This document shows, piece by piece, positions 49,640-61,065 of a DNA stretch of 64,000 bases; the first letter of the stretch is position 1, and every line of letters starts with the position of its first letter. The DNA comes from Reclinomonas americana ATCC 50394. Taxonomy: Eukaryota > Jakobida > Jakobea > Jakobida. The notes beneath the pieces are model-generated. The model did no database searches and was not told the DNA's origin. It saw only the letters and a program-made list of their open reading frames with translations. The position numbers and the translations under genes were made by a program. The stretch spans positions 15,509 to 79,508 of the forward strand of contig PS015205.1 in the NCBI GenBank assembly GCA_048213135.1, given 5' to 3'.

Positions 49640-50137
49640 CCTTGCACAGCTCTTGCTCTCTCGCTCTGTGTGTGTGTGTGTGTGCGTGCATGTGTGTGTG
49701 GCAGAACAGTGTTCTTGTCTCTCAATCCTCAGTCTTCTCTCTCTCGCACACACACACTCCCTTCCCTTGCACAGCTCTGTCAGTCTCTCTTCTCTCTCTC
49801 TCTCTGTGAGTGTGAGCAAGTGTGTGTGTGCGTGTGTGCGTGTGTGCGTGTGTGTGAGTTTGCAAGAAATGAACACAGTCCAATGACTGCAAGATAGAGT
49901 TGAGTGTGAGTGAGTCTGAGAGTAAGAGTGAGTAAGTGTGAGTGAGTGTGCAAGAGTGGAACACAAAGAAACACTCATCAGTGATCAAACACACACTGCA
50001 TTTGAGTGAGTGAGAGAGAGTGTGTGTGTGAGTGAGTGAGTGAGTGAGTGAGTGAGTGAGCGAATGAGTGAGTGAGTGCAAGAGTAACACAAAGAAACAG
50101 TCATCAGTGATCGAACACACACTGCATTTCCTCTTCT

Positions 50138-50215
<78 letters not shown>

Positions 50216-50802
50216 CCACACTACTACTACGTAGTCTCTCTCCTCACACTACTCTACTACTACTAACAACAAACAACTATATATAACGNNNNNNNNNNNN
50301 NNNNNNNNNNNNNNNNNNNNNNNNNNNNNNNNNNNNNNNNNNNNNNNNNNNNNNNNNNNNNNNNNNNNNNNNNNNNNNNNNNNNNNNNNNNNNNNNNNNN
50401 NNNNNNNNNNNNNNNNNNNNNNNNNNNNNNNNNNNNNNNNNNNNNNNNNNNNNNNNNNNNNNNNNNNNNNNNNNNNNNNNNNNNNNNNNNNNNNNNNNNN
50501 NNNNNNNNNNNNNNNNNNNNNNNNNNNNNNNNNNNNNNNNNNNNNNNNNNNNNNNNNNNNNNNNNNNNNNNNNNNNNNNNNNNNNNNNNNNNNNNNNNNN
50601 NNNNNNNNNNNNNNNNNNNNNNNNNNNNNNNNNNNNNNNNNNNNNNNNNNNNNNNNNNNNNNNNNNNNNNNNNNNNNNNNNNNNNNNNNNNNNNNNNNNN
50701 NNNNNNNNNNNNNNNNNNNNNNNNCTCCTACCTACCTTACCTTACTCCCTCCCCTCCCTCCGTCGTCGTACGACGGACGGACGTAGTACGTACGTACGAC
50801 AC

Positions 50803-50892
<90 letters not shown>

Positions 50893-50988
50893 ACACACAC
50901 ACACACTCCCACCCTCATTGCAACACTTGTCAACAATCTATTTTCTCCCTCCCTCACTCCCTTTTTATCTCTCTCTCCCTTCTCCCCT
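49040..50988. other. Divergent upstream region with simple repeats, short duplications and a 436-N gap
   Basis: The first exons of both the MAPKK-like gene (-) and the polytopic gene (+) should lie here but were not recognised. Content: GA, GT and CT microsatellites, a repeated GGGAGGCAG(GGAGG)CAGACAA phrase (49250, 49336, 49408) and a repeated unit with AACACAAAGAAACA, TCATCAGTGATC and AACACACACTGCATTT (49960-50005 and 50085-50130). The gap is 50289-50724. The sequence at 50755-50801 has the TACG texture of a sequencing artefact. Confidence 0.65.
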
Positions 50989-51310
50989 TTTTACAGGCAT
51001 TATATGCGCTCCTCGTCCCTCTCGTACTCAGCGCTCTTCGCACTGCTCACAATCTCTTTGTCACTCACTTGCACACTTCCACTCTCTCCACACGCTTTGC
51101 ACACACACACACACACACACACAGTCTCTCGCCCTCTCAGCAACCCTATCTGCACTCCACTTACCGTTCGTTACTGACAATCCATTTTCTCCTCACTCAC
51201 TCACTCCCTCACTCTCCCTCACTCTCCCTTCGCCCCTTTTTACAGGCATTCTATGCTCTCCTCGTCCCTCTCGTGCTCGGCATTCTCCGCACTGCCTTCC
51301 CACTTGTGCG
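50925..51310 (+). repeat. Tandem duplication including a splice acceptor and the first 20 codons of an exon
   Basis: Two units (about 50925-51170 and 51171-51310 onward) share a pyrimidine tract, the acceptor CTTTTTACAG and the following coding sequence. The upstream copy encodes ALYALLVPLVLSALRTA; the downstream, used copy encodes AFYALLVPLVLGILRTA. The upstream copy runs into CT/AC repeats without a clear donor. Confidence 0.85.
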
Positions 51311-54300
51311 CGTTGTCTCGTGGATTCGCGCGTGGCGACCTGCTGTGTGCCTCGCGTGGCTGTCTGCGCTGTTTCTCGGCTATGTCGGCGTGCTGGCTGT
51401 CACACTGTGCGGGTGGTGGACGGCGTTGGCGCATTCCTCGTCGTATTTCATGTGGACGTTGTGTGGGAGTTGCGTGTTGGTGGGGAAGGGGGGGGGGGGG
51501 GTAAGGGTGATGCGTCGGGGCTCCTTTGACAACTCGTGTTCGCGTGCTTACTTTTCCTCTCTTGCACGCTCTCCATCGTTGCACACTCTGTCCCTGTTTC
51601 GCGAGGCTTGCGTTTGTGGCGATTCGTGATGGGCGTGGTCTGTGTCGGGGCTCCTCGCGGTAGCCTGTCTCTCTCTGTCTCGCTCGGTTTGACCTCCATT
51701 CCGCGCTCAATTGCACACAGCTTGCGTTGCTGGTGTTCGTGAATTGTGTTGTCTGTGTCGGGGCTCCTCGTGGTAGCCTTTCTCTCTCGGGTGACCCGCT
51801 CTTCCTCCGCCTTGACTTTCTCCACACCTTGCATCAAATACACGCTCGGCACTCTTGTCTGTACACAGCCCCGCTGGCTGGTGGCCCTTCCCTTTCACTG
51901 CCAGTTGCTTTCTCGTTGCTTGCTTGATCTCCTCTTTCTCATCCTTTTTTCTTCCACGCCTTGCGCGCTCGACACTCTGCGTTTGTAGCATTGCGTTGTC
52001 TGCGTAACGGTTTCTCTCGCCCATTCGCATATAGTTGCTTTCTCTTTCGCTCTCCCACAGTACCCACCAAGCAGCTGTGCTCTCTCCCCTGCATCTCACC
52101 AGCAGTTTCCTCCGGCAAGTTCCAGAACCCTTTCCTCTACGCTCGTTTCGGCCGCCTCAATCTTTCTTCCTCCGTTCGTTCTCGCTGTGCTGCTTGTTTC
52201 TGCCCCTCTCTCGCATGCACTTTGCCTCAGTCGCTAGTTTTCCATGTGCACTTCACTCCCTTTCATCCTTCCCTTTTCACTCACCCTTATCCCTTGCTCC
52301 CCCCCCCCCCATCCCTCCCTTCCCCATATCCACAGTGGTGCTGCTAAACTTCCTCCTGGACCGCATCACCGCCTCGGTCTCCTTCTGGCGCGCGTACGCC
52401 CCCATGAACTACGCCATGCACCTGCTGGTTGTCGTCGTGTACGCAAGTGGCGGCGGGACAAAGTTACACTCGTCCGCTCGGTTGTCTGCGTCCTCCTCTC
52501 CATCACTCATCCGCAGTGCGCTTACAGAGGAAGCCTGTGGATGGGCATGACGGTGTTCTTGTTGTGGCTCGTGGTGAGTGGCCTTGTTCCTGTCTCTCAG
52601 CCCCCTCTGGAGGCTTATCAATGCTTGCCTGCAGAAATCCTCCCATCAATACTGGTCAGTGGACAAGAACTGCGCGCTGTACTCAGCTGGCCTGGCTCTG
52701 CAAACATTGCACTTTGTCGTTGCGTGAAATACAGAGGAGATGAAGCACTTGTGGTACCCATGCTTAGAGAGAGACAGAGAGTATGGGGTGTGTGCTGCAT
52801 AGTAAGTAGCGCTCTGTCGGGTGCATGTTCGTCCAAGCTCACATACACAAACACACACACACACAGGGAGAGAGAGCGAGAGTATGGGTTGTATGTAGCA
52901 CAATGTCGGGTGCATGTCGAATACGCAGTGCACTCAATGTTCGCTCCTTCTTCCTGCATGTTATTTCCCCCACGCTGTTCCCCTTTCTCTCTCTCACCAT
53001 TCCCTCCCTCTCCTTTCCCTCCCTCTCCTTTCCCTCCCTCTCTTCATTCCCTCCCTCTCTCCATTCCCTCCCTCTCCTTTCCCTCCCTCTCCTTTCCCTC
53101 TCTCCCTTGCTCTCTTCCCCCCATCCTCTCCCCCCATCCTTTCCCCCCATCCTCTCCCCCCTTCCCCTTTCCTCCATCCTTTCCCCCTTCACTCTTCCCC
53201 CTTCACTCTTCCCTCTTTGCTCTCCCCCATTCCGTCTTCCCCCCATCCTCTCCCCCCATCCTCTCCCCCCTCCCCTTCCCCCCTTCCCCTTCTCCTCATC
53301 TCACCCTTCCCCTTCCCTTGCATAGACCCCAGTGTGGCTGCTCAGCCCCCTCATGCCCGCTCTGGGCTTCGGTTGCATCCTGACGGGCCTGGCGGAGACC
53401 ATGTGGACCAAGTACCAACACAACTTGCGGGTACGTTTCCACGCACCCCCTGTCCCCAGCTGTGTGCCATGACTCATCTCATCTTGCCTGCAGGTGTTCT
53501 TGTACTTCATGCAACTCTCCACCACCATCACTGTCTTTGTGCCGCTACATCTGCTGTTCGTGATGCCCGACGCGCCAGTCTCTCTCTTCCTGTACGGCGT
53601 GGCCAAGATCTGCTTGGCAATCATGACGGCGATTCACACGATGACAAGAGCCGGCGCGTTTGCGGGGCCGATCAAAAGGTGTGTGTGGGGTGCGCCCTTC
53701 TGCATGCGTGAGCATTTCCTGTCCCTCCTATTCGCCTGTGCCTTCGTTGCCGATGCCTAACTCTTGTACCTTCTAGCATTCCCCGCGCACTGTGGCCGTT
53801 CCCGTTCCTCCTCGCTGCACTTGTGGGACCACTGCTCGACAAATCATTGAGTTGTGTGCCGGCTGTCGCACTTGCTCCTCATCTCCTCTCCCCCGCCTCA
53901 TTTCTTCTCGTGCAGCACACACGACCTATGTGATTGGCTACATTTCATGGGCTCTTTTCGCCGTCCTACTCGGCTGCGTAGCATGTCTTATTGCCGCCAA
54001 GATCTGTGAGCGACCCATGGTGCATCGCCTGCTGCCAATGAACCCGATGATGGTGCGTACGCTCTCCTCCTGCGCGCCTTTTCAGTATTGCTCTCTCGCG
54101 CGCTCTCTCGTTTGGTTCTCTGCCTTACATGTCATTCTTCATGTTCCTCTCGCTGTACCTCTCCCTTACTTTCTCTATTTCTCTGCCGTTTTCTATCTAA
54201 CATGCACACGAACGTGTCTTTTCTCTCTCTTTCGTAGTGTTCCACTCGCTGTGTCGAGTCGCTTTCTGCATTTCTCTTTTTGTATCTGTGTTCATGTCAC

Positions 54301-57300
54301 TATTCCTGTAGATGGTGTTGCGTTGGTTCCTCTCTCCCATTCCTCTCTGCCCGGCTCACTTCTTTCATTCTTGCCGTATGTCACTCGAAGTCTCTCCTTC
54401 TCTCACACGCACTTCTCTTACCGCTCTCTATAATCTCTTCTCTCAAACTCTGTCTCTTGCGCCCACTTTCTCCGTGCCGCTCACCGCTTCTCTTCTGTCT
54501 GTCCTTCCTCAGTTTCCATTCGCGTTATTGTTCTCATCATGTCGCAATTGAAAGGTTGCCTTGGCTCTGATTCTCTCCACCCGCCTTTTGTCTCTCCCTC
54601 TCCCTCTCCCTTCCTCTCCCCCCTCCGCCCTCCCTCCGCCCTCTCCTCCCCCTTCTCCCTCCGCCCTCCCCTCACCCCCGTCTTCTCCTTCCCACTCACT
54701 TCCCCTCGCGCAAGCAGGGCCCCGCCGAGGCCTTCTTCCAGCCCCTGCTGCTGGCCTCGTACATTCTCCTCGTCGCCGTCGTCGGCATCTACTACCTGGC
54801 GCCGGAGACCGCCTATGCAGGACCACTGAACGCCACCCTCCCCTCGCTGACGGCGGCCGCCACCGAGGCGCTCTCCTCCGACGCGCTGGTGGCCGTTCCT
54901 CCATCACTGCTCGGACGACTGTACGACGCCTCCACATACGTGTGGTCACCGTCGCAGTGGCTGTGGCTGTTCAGCATCCCGACGACGCTGGTGGAGCACG
55001 CGCACATCAAGACCTCGGTGACGTGGTCGGCGTTTGTCCTGGCGATTCTGCTGGCGGTGCCGTACCTCAGTGCGGAGACATTTGAGAGGGCGTCGCCCGG
55101 CATTCCGCCGCATCGCTTGATCATGCACGTGCTGATTGCCATTTTCGTGTTCACCATTTGCTTCCGCGAGGCCGTCCTGCCGTGGCAGGCACTGGCCCTG
55201 CTAATGGCGGTTGCCTGGTATCGTTGCGTTTTTGGTGTCGGTGTCATTGCCTTGATTGGGAGTTGACATGCGTGTGACAGCCAAATTTGTGGAGCGGTAT
55301 GCGCGCACAAAGTCATACACGTCGCAGCTGTTCTCCTATGGTCGCCTGTGGCTCGCCGCTCACGTATCGCTGGCCTTGCTTGTTGGCGGCCTGTGGCCCG
55401 AGTCCGCGTACTGGGCTCCTCTGTCGGACCTGGTGCCGCCCAGCGTGACGAGCTTGAGTTGCGTTGTCACTGCAGTGCCTGTCTGCCTGTCTTGTTGTCT
55501 TTCCCAGTATCGCTGCTTCCGTGTCTGTGGTTCCACTTCCGTCTGTCTCCTTCTCCTTTACCGCGCAATCATTGTCATACCTGTAGTGCTCTTTCTCGCT
55601 TTCGTTGTGTCTCGCGCCACGCCCTCTTTCTCTCTGTCTGCATGTTGTGCTCTCTCCCTCGCTTTCTCTGCTTGCGAACATTCCGCCCCATTTTTCCGTC
55701 AGCCTGTCACACCGCTCCTATTCCTCACTCTCTTTTCACGCACTGTTTGTTATGTGTCTTCCTGTTGCGTTCATTCTCGTTTTCAGTTGTGTATTGCAAT
55801 CTCTTTACCTCCATTTCTAGTTCACTTTCTCACTCTCCTTCTCTCTTCCTTCGAGCCTGCCGTTCCATTTCCGTTGTACTCTCTCGTCCTCTCATTTCTC
55901 CTTCTCTATAACTTTCATGCACTCAAAATTGCCATTCTCGCTTAAGTTGTGTCTCGCGCCCTTGCTTTCTGCATTAACGCACTCTCGGTGTCATTCCATA
56001 TTCGATCAGTTTTTGTCTGCGTCTCGCTCGGAATCACTCCCTTTAGTGTCTCGCAGATCGCTGTCAGTTACTCTCTCCCTCTCATCCAGCCCTCTCCCTT
56101 TCCCCCAGCCTATCTTCGGTTCCCTTTTCCCCTCTCCCGCGTTGCCCTTCCTCGTTCCCTCTTCCCATTCCTTCTTTCCCATTCTTTTTTCCATTGTCCC
56201 CTTTTACCCTTCCCCTTTTACCCTTCCCCCTTTCCCCATCGCCTTTCCCCTTCCCCCTTCCCTTCCCCTTTCCTCCCTTTCCCTCGTCCCTCGTCCCCTT
56301 TCCATTCTCCCCCCTTCCCCTTACCTTTCCCTTCTCCTCCTCCTCGTTCTCCTGCACAGCTTGTGCGTTCACCGGCTGCCTCGCACCCCACACCGCCCGC
56401 GCTCTCCTCTGCATCCTCCGCGACCTGTTCTACGGCCCGGCGGCTGCATTCCTGCTCACCTCCGCCGTGTCGTGGATCATGCGACCGGTGCGCTGGAATC
56501 CATTCTTCGTGTCCGCCACGGTCGGTTCGTTCGGCATGCTGCGTGCACTGTGGCGCCAGTTGCGCACGCAGTACAAGAAGGTCAGTTGTAGAGCGAAGGC
56601 TGGGGTGGACGTTGCGCACGCTGAGAGATTATGCAGGCGGGCAACGACGACGACGGCGACGCGGTAGCAAAGAGGGAGGCGGATCCGAACGATGCGCAGC
56701 GCCAGGAGGGCGTAGTGGATGTCGTGGATGTGGCAGCGGCGGCGGCGGTGGCGGCTGCCGTGGTGCCTCCGCGAAATGGAGTCCCTGAACCCGGCGCGAT
56801 GCCTGACGGATACGATCCCTTGGTGGAGGTCACCGATACCCTGGTACGCTGTGCTTTGCATGTCTCGTCAGCTGGTCATGCCTCATTTGGTGCTTGCGCA
56901 GCGACCCAAGTGCTTCCCGGCCTCGATTCAACCCACCAAGGAGCTGCGTCGTATGATGAAAGGTTGGGAGATTTCTCCGTCCTCGTCTATTTCTTATTGG
57001 GAGACAAACCTCACATGGCTCTGCAGTCAATCGCTGGTGGCTGGCGGTCATGCGCTTCTTGCATCCGGTTGAAGATCAGCCTCTTGTGTGTTGGCGGGTG
57101 CGTCGATTCGTTCATTTGTTTTCGCGTCCCTTTACTGATCGTCGCACATTGTGCAGTCGTGTCTGCTGTACTTCACCTGCGTTGTGGCGTATCTTGTCCT
57201 CCTCGGCACCCACAGCATGCAGTCACTGCACTTGGCGGCATTCGGCGTATTTGTCTTTCTCACCTTTTGCGATCTCACGCATTTCCTCATGGTCGGCACC

Positions 57301-60300
57301 TATATCCTGGACGGTTCGTCTTATACGCGCGAATTCCATCGTCAAGCGACTCATTCTGCTCCCAACAGCCAATCGTCGCCGAGTGATGCTTCCGTTCTTT
57401 GTCATCTACGGTGTTGTGTTGGTGGTGCTCGACGTGGTGCCCATGTTCTTGGTGTGGAGTGGCGTCGCCGAGGCCACGATCGAAGTTCGATTCACCATGC
57501 AGGTGATTGAGGAGAAAGAGAGTCCGTTCCCTACTTGGTGGCGATGTTTTAAAAAACTTGATTGCTCGCAGTGCATGGAGCTTCTGACGATATTCGTGAC
57601 GGTGCTGCTTGTGTGCATGCCCGAATACTATTGCGGGGAAATCTTTGTTGCGTCGTCGTTTCTCTCTGTGCATTGGGAGCGCGTGCGTGTGCTCACGTTC
57701 CGCCCCTGCAGTCTGCACGCATCGCTGGTGTCGTGCTGCTGCTCGTGCGCCTGGTCATGCAGCTGTCGATGCCCACGTGGCTTGTGTTGGGCTCGTACCC
57801 GACGCAGGCGCTGGCTATCGCGTTTTTGGTGTGGGCGTGTTTTATTATGGCGGGGGCGATACATTCGAAGTGCGTGGGGAAAGGGGAAGGGAGTAGGGAG
57901 GGAGGAAAGTGGGGGAGGTAGGGGGAAGGGAGGGAGGGAGGGGGAAGGGAGGAAAAGGAAAGAAAGGGGAGATATGCAGGGAGATGAAGCGAATGGAGAA
58001 ATGGTCTGTGGGAGCCTTGTGGGAGATATGTGCTTCCGGAGATGAGAGAGTGTCGTGCAAACGTGAAGTGAGAGAGAGACGAGAGTCACGATAGTTGAGA
58101 GACGGAGTCGTGTGGATGATTGAGACGGAGAATGTGTTCTGGAAAATGCAATCCTTGCCATCATTTGAGGCAGAGGAGAGAGAGAGAGAGATAATTAGAG
58201 ATAGAGAGACAGAGAGACAAAGAGAATGTATGCATCAGTATCAGAGAGCGCGTGTGCAAAGAACTCTACAAACAGGCCACTTTCAGTTCTCTCAGTCGCT
58301 CCCCTTTCTGCATGTGTGTTCAATGAGAGCCACGGACAGACAGAAGGAGAGCACGCAATCTCTGCTGTTCTCTCTCTCTCTCTGGCATCTTCTTTATTTG
58401 CTGTTTTTCTTTTTCTTCCCTCTCACACTCCGTCTCCCTCTCTTGTATTGTAGTTTCCAAGACATTGTCTCTTCCCTGAGTCGACTTTGTGTCGCCTTCG
58501 TTCTCGTGCTGCTTTGATTCTTTTTATCTCTCAGCTGTTCTCTCTCTTGCATCTTCTTAATTTGCTGGTTTCCCTTTTCTTCCTCTCACACTCTGTCTCC
58601 CTCTCTTGCATTGTATTCCTCAAGGACCTTGTCTCTTGCCGTCTCCCTTGGTTCGGTGTTGTATTCATCCTTTCTATATCTCTGCTGTTCCCTCTCTTGT
58701 ATCTTCTTAATTTGCTGGTTTCCCTTTTCTTCCTCTCACACTCTGTCTCCCTCTCTTGCATTGTATTCCTCAAGGACCTTGTCTCTTCCCTGAGTCTGTG
58801 TTGCTGTTCTCTCGCTCTCTCACTTGCATCTCTCGTTCTTCTTTATGAACTGTTATCTCTCACACTCCGTCTTCCTCTTTTGTATTGTATTCTCCAAGAC
58901 GCTGTCTCTGCTCTGTGTCTGCGTGTGTCCCCTTCGTTCTTGTGCCGTATTCTTTCAATATCTCTACTTTTCTCGCTCATGCTTCTCTCTTTCTTTCCTC
59001 CCAGAGAGAGAATTGGGAGAAGGTCCTTCTCGTATCTCAATACTCACTGATGTGCCTTGGTGCAGCGATGCAAACCTTGGCCGCATGGACCCTCAGTTGC
59101 TCCTCTACGCTTTCATTGGCCTCCTAGGCACCCTCGTCGTGGTATTCACGCATGGTATGTGCGCGGTCGTTTGTGACCTTTTCCGCGTCTCCCGCTCACC
59201 AGCCTTGCCTTGTCAGTGGTGCAAGCCGAATTTATGGTGCTTGCGGCCTCGCTCGCGACGTATTTCTTGTCGTTCTGCTTGGCCGATGGCATCGGACACA
59301 TGTCGCAGCCGACGAGGCGTATTGCGGCCGGCGGTGAAATTTTGATGATTGGCGTGTTGATTGGCAGGTGCGTGAGAGGGAGGGAGAGAGAGAAAAGGAG
59401 AGGGAGAGAGAGAGAGAAGGAGAGAGAGAGAGAGAAGGGAGAGTGAAAGAGAGAGAAGGGAGGGAGAGAGTGAGAGAGAAAAGAGAGAAGGGCGAGAGAG
59501 AAGGGCGAGAGAGAGGGGTGAGATGGAGAGAGAAAATGGAGACCAAGTATGAGAGAAATAGACTTGCAATGAGAGAAAGAGAGTGAGAGCGAGAGGGAGA
59601 GATAAAAGGATTTGAAGAGAGGAGGGAAAGCGAAGGGAGAGGGGGAGAGGGAGAGCAAAGGGGGAGGGAGAGTGAGAAGGGAGAGGAAGAGAATTGGGAG
59701 AGAGTGGGGATAAGGGTGATGGAGAGAAAATTGAGACGAAGGAAGAGAGAAATATGCTTGTAACAGGAAGCGAGAGAGAGAGAGAGACTAAAAGAAATAT
59801 AAGTAGAATGGAAGAGAAAGGGGAGAGGGCAGACGTGAAGGGAGAAAGCAGGGTGAGAGACAGAGAGAGAAAAAGGAGAGAGATGGAGAGAGAGACAGGG
59901 AGAGGCCAGGTAAGAGAGAAAACTTGCACAGAGAAGAAGAAGGAGGAGGAGAAGAAGAAGAAGAAGAAGAAGAAGAAGAAGAAGAAGAAGAGAGAGAGGG
60001 AGAGAGAAAATGAGTGAGTGACAAGAGAGAGAAGTAGAGAGACAAGTGGAGTGGCAGAGAGACGAACAGAAAGACAAGACGAAACAAATTAGAGCTAACG
60101 AGAGCACCGCTCATCTTCTACCCCCCTTCTTATTCTACCTCCTCCTTCACTTCCCCCTTCCTTCTCACTCCCTTTTCCTTTCCTTCTCTCTTCAATCTCC
60201 ATCCCTTCTCCCTTCCTCTTCACGTCCTTCTCCCTCTCTTTCCCCCCTTCTCTCTCTCACTTCTCTCTCCCTTCTCCCTTCCTTCTCTCTCCCTTCTCCC

Positions 60301-61024
60301 TTCCTCCTCACTCCCTCCTCCCTCTCTTCTCCCTTCCTCCTCACTCCCTTTTCCTTTCCTTCCCCTTCAATCTCCATCCCTTCTCCCTCTTCACGTCCTT
60401 CTCCCTTCCTTCTCCCTCCCATCTCCCTCTCAACTCTCAACCTCCTCTCTCTCTTCTCCCTTCTCCCCCCTTCTCCCCTTCTCCCCCCCCCCCTTCTCCC
60501 TTCCTCCTCACTCCCTCCCCCCTCCCTGCAGCCTTCACTTCCTCCTTGCCGTGCCGGTCATGGTCACTTGGCTGATCTTCAAAGACATACGATTCCCGCT
60601 CATCAAGCCACTGTCGACGGTGGCCACGATGGTGGCAGGCGTGTGGTGCTGTGAGTGGTTCGGGGGCGCCGACTCGAGATTCGGGTGGTTCACGTTCCGA
60701 GAGTGGAACAATCTGTACAACTTTCAGGGGTTGGAAGTTGTGTACCGCCTGATAGGCTTTGTTCTCTTGGTGCTGGCCATTGTGTGCTGGTACGTCACGA
60801 GCCTCGCTTGCGATGTGTGGCGGTGCGTTCTCTGCTCATTTTTTGTGCGTGCAACTACCAGTATCGGCTGCGCGCTCTATATGCTCAGACGAGTGGAGAA
60901 ATGGGCGCTGAATCGACCAGTGGCGCATCGCGTGTTCGTGCGAGTGGGCAATCTTTTGCGGTGGCTGGCGATTGGTGTTCCGCTGGTTGTGATTCCAGCG
61001 GGTGCGTGGTGGTGGAATAGGTGA
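51246..61024 (+). CDS. Large polytopic membrane protein of unknown family; 5' end not found
   Basis: Twenty-one exons close in phase to 3,342 nt (1,113 residues plus a missing start): 51246-51468, 52336-52436, 52517-52573, 53326-53430, 53494-53678, 53777-53850, 53916-54052, 54718-55222, 55281-55457, 56360-56580, 56637-56843, 56902-56962, 57027-57097, 57157-57313, 57369-57502, 57572-57646, 57712-57869, 59066-59154, 59217-59367, 60532-60822, 60862-61024. I count about 24 hydrophobic helices, e.g. ALFLGYVGVLAVTL, LLASYILLVAVVGIYYLA, FVFLTFCDLTHFLMVGTYIL, VIYGVVLVVLDVVPMFLVW and LLRWLAIGVPLVVIPAGAWW. A hydrophilic loop of about 70 residues with an acidic start (AGNDDDGDAVAKREADP) and an Ala/Val run divides the protein. 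No transporter or channel signature was recognised. It ends 41 bases from the convergent NLR-like gene 2. Confidence 0.85.
51510..51830 (+). repeat. Intronic tandem repeat with TCGGGGCTCC core
   Basis: The core TCGGGGCTCC recurs near 51516, 51645 and 51757; the last two copies extend through CTCG-GGTAGCC and CT runs. Spacing is about 110-130 bases. The array lies in the 51469-52335 intron of the polytopic gene. Confidence 0.75.
52980..53320 (+). repeat. CCTTTCCCTCCCTCT pyrimidine minisatellite
   Basis: Tandem 15-base pyrimidine units at about 53010-53110, then CCCCCATCCTCTC-type units up to the acceptor at 53325. It forms the 3' half of an intron of the polytopic gene. Confidence 0.95.
58380..58960 (+). 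repeat. Four-copy intronic tandem repeat (about 140-165 bp)
   Basis: Units begin near 58387, 58553, 58702 and 58838 and share CTTCTT(A)ATTTGCTG, CTCACACTC-GTCTCCCTCT, TGTATT and AAG-AC-TGTCTCT. The second and third copies are nearly identical. The array sits in the 57870-59065 intron of the polytopic gene. One frame reads through it as hydrophobic peptide, but the intron's flanking exons join in phase without it. Confidence 0.85.
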
Positions 61025-61065
61025 AGGGGAATGAAGAGTGTGACAAAGAGCAGGTTCACTTCCAT

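Noticed and set aside
58380-58960. Regularly spaced repeats as a possible CRISPR array
   Set aside because: Repeat units are adjacent and about 150 bases long, with no unique spacers of constant size, in a eukaryotic intron.
58487-59050. Open frame encoding a repeated hydrophobic peptide (LLVSLFFLSHSVSLS)
   Set aside because: It looks like a repeat membrane protein, but it is the translation of an intronic tandem repeat whose flanking exons join exactly in phase.
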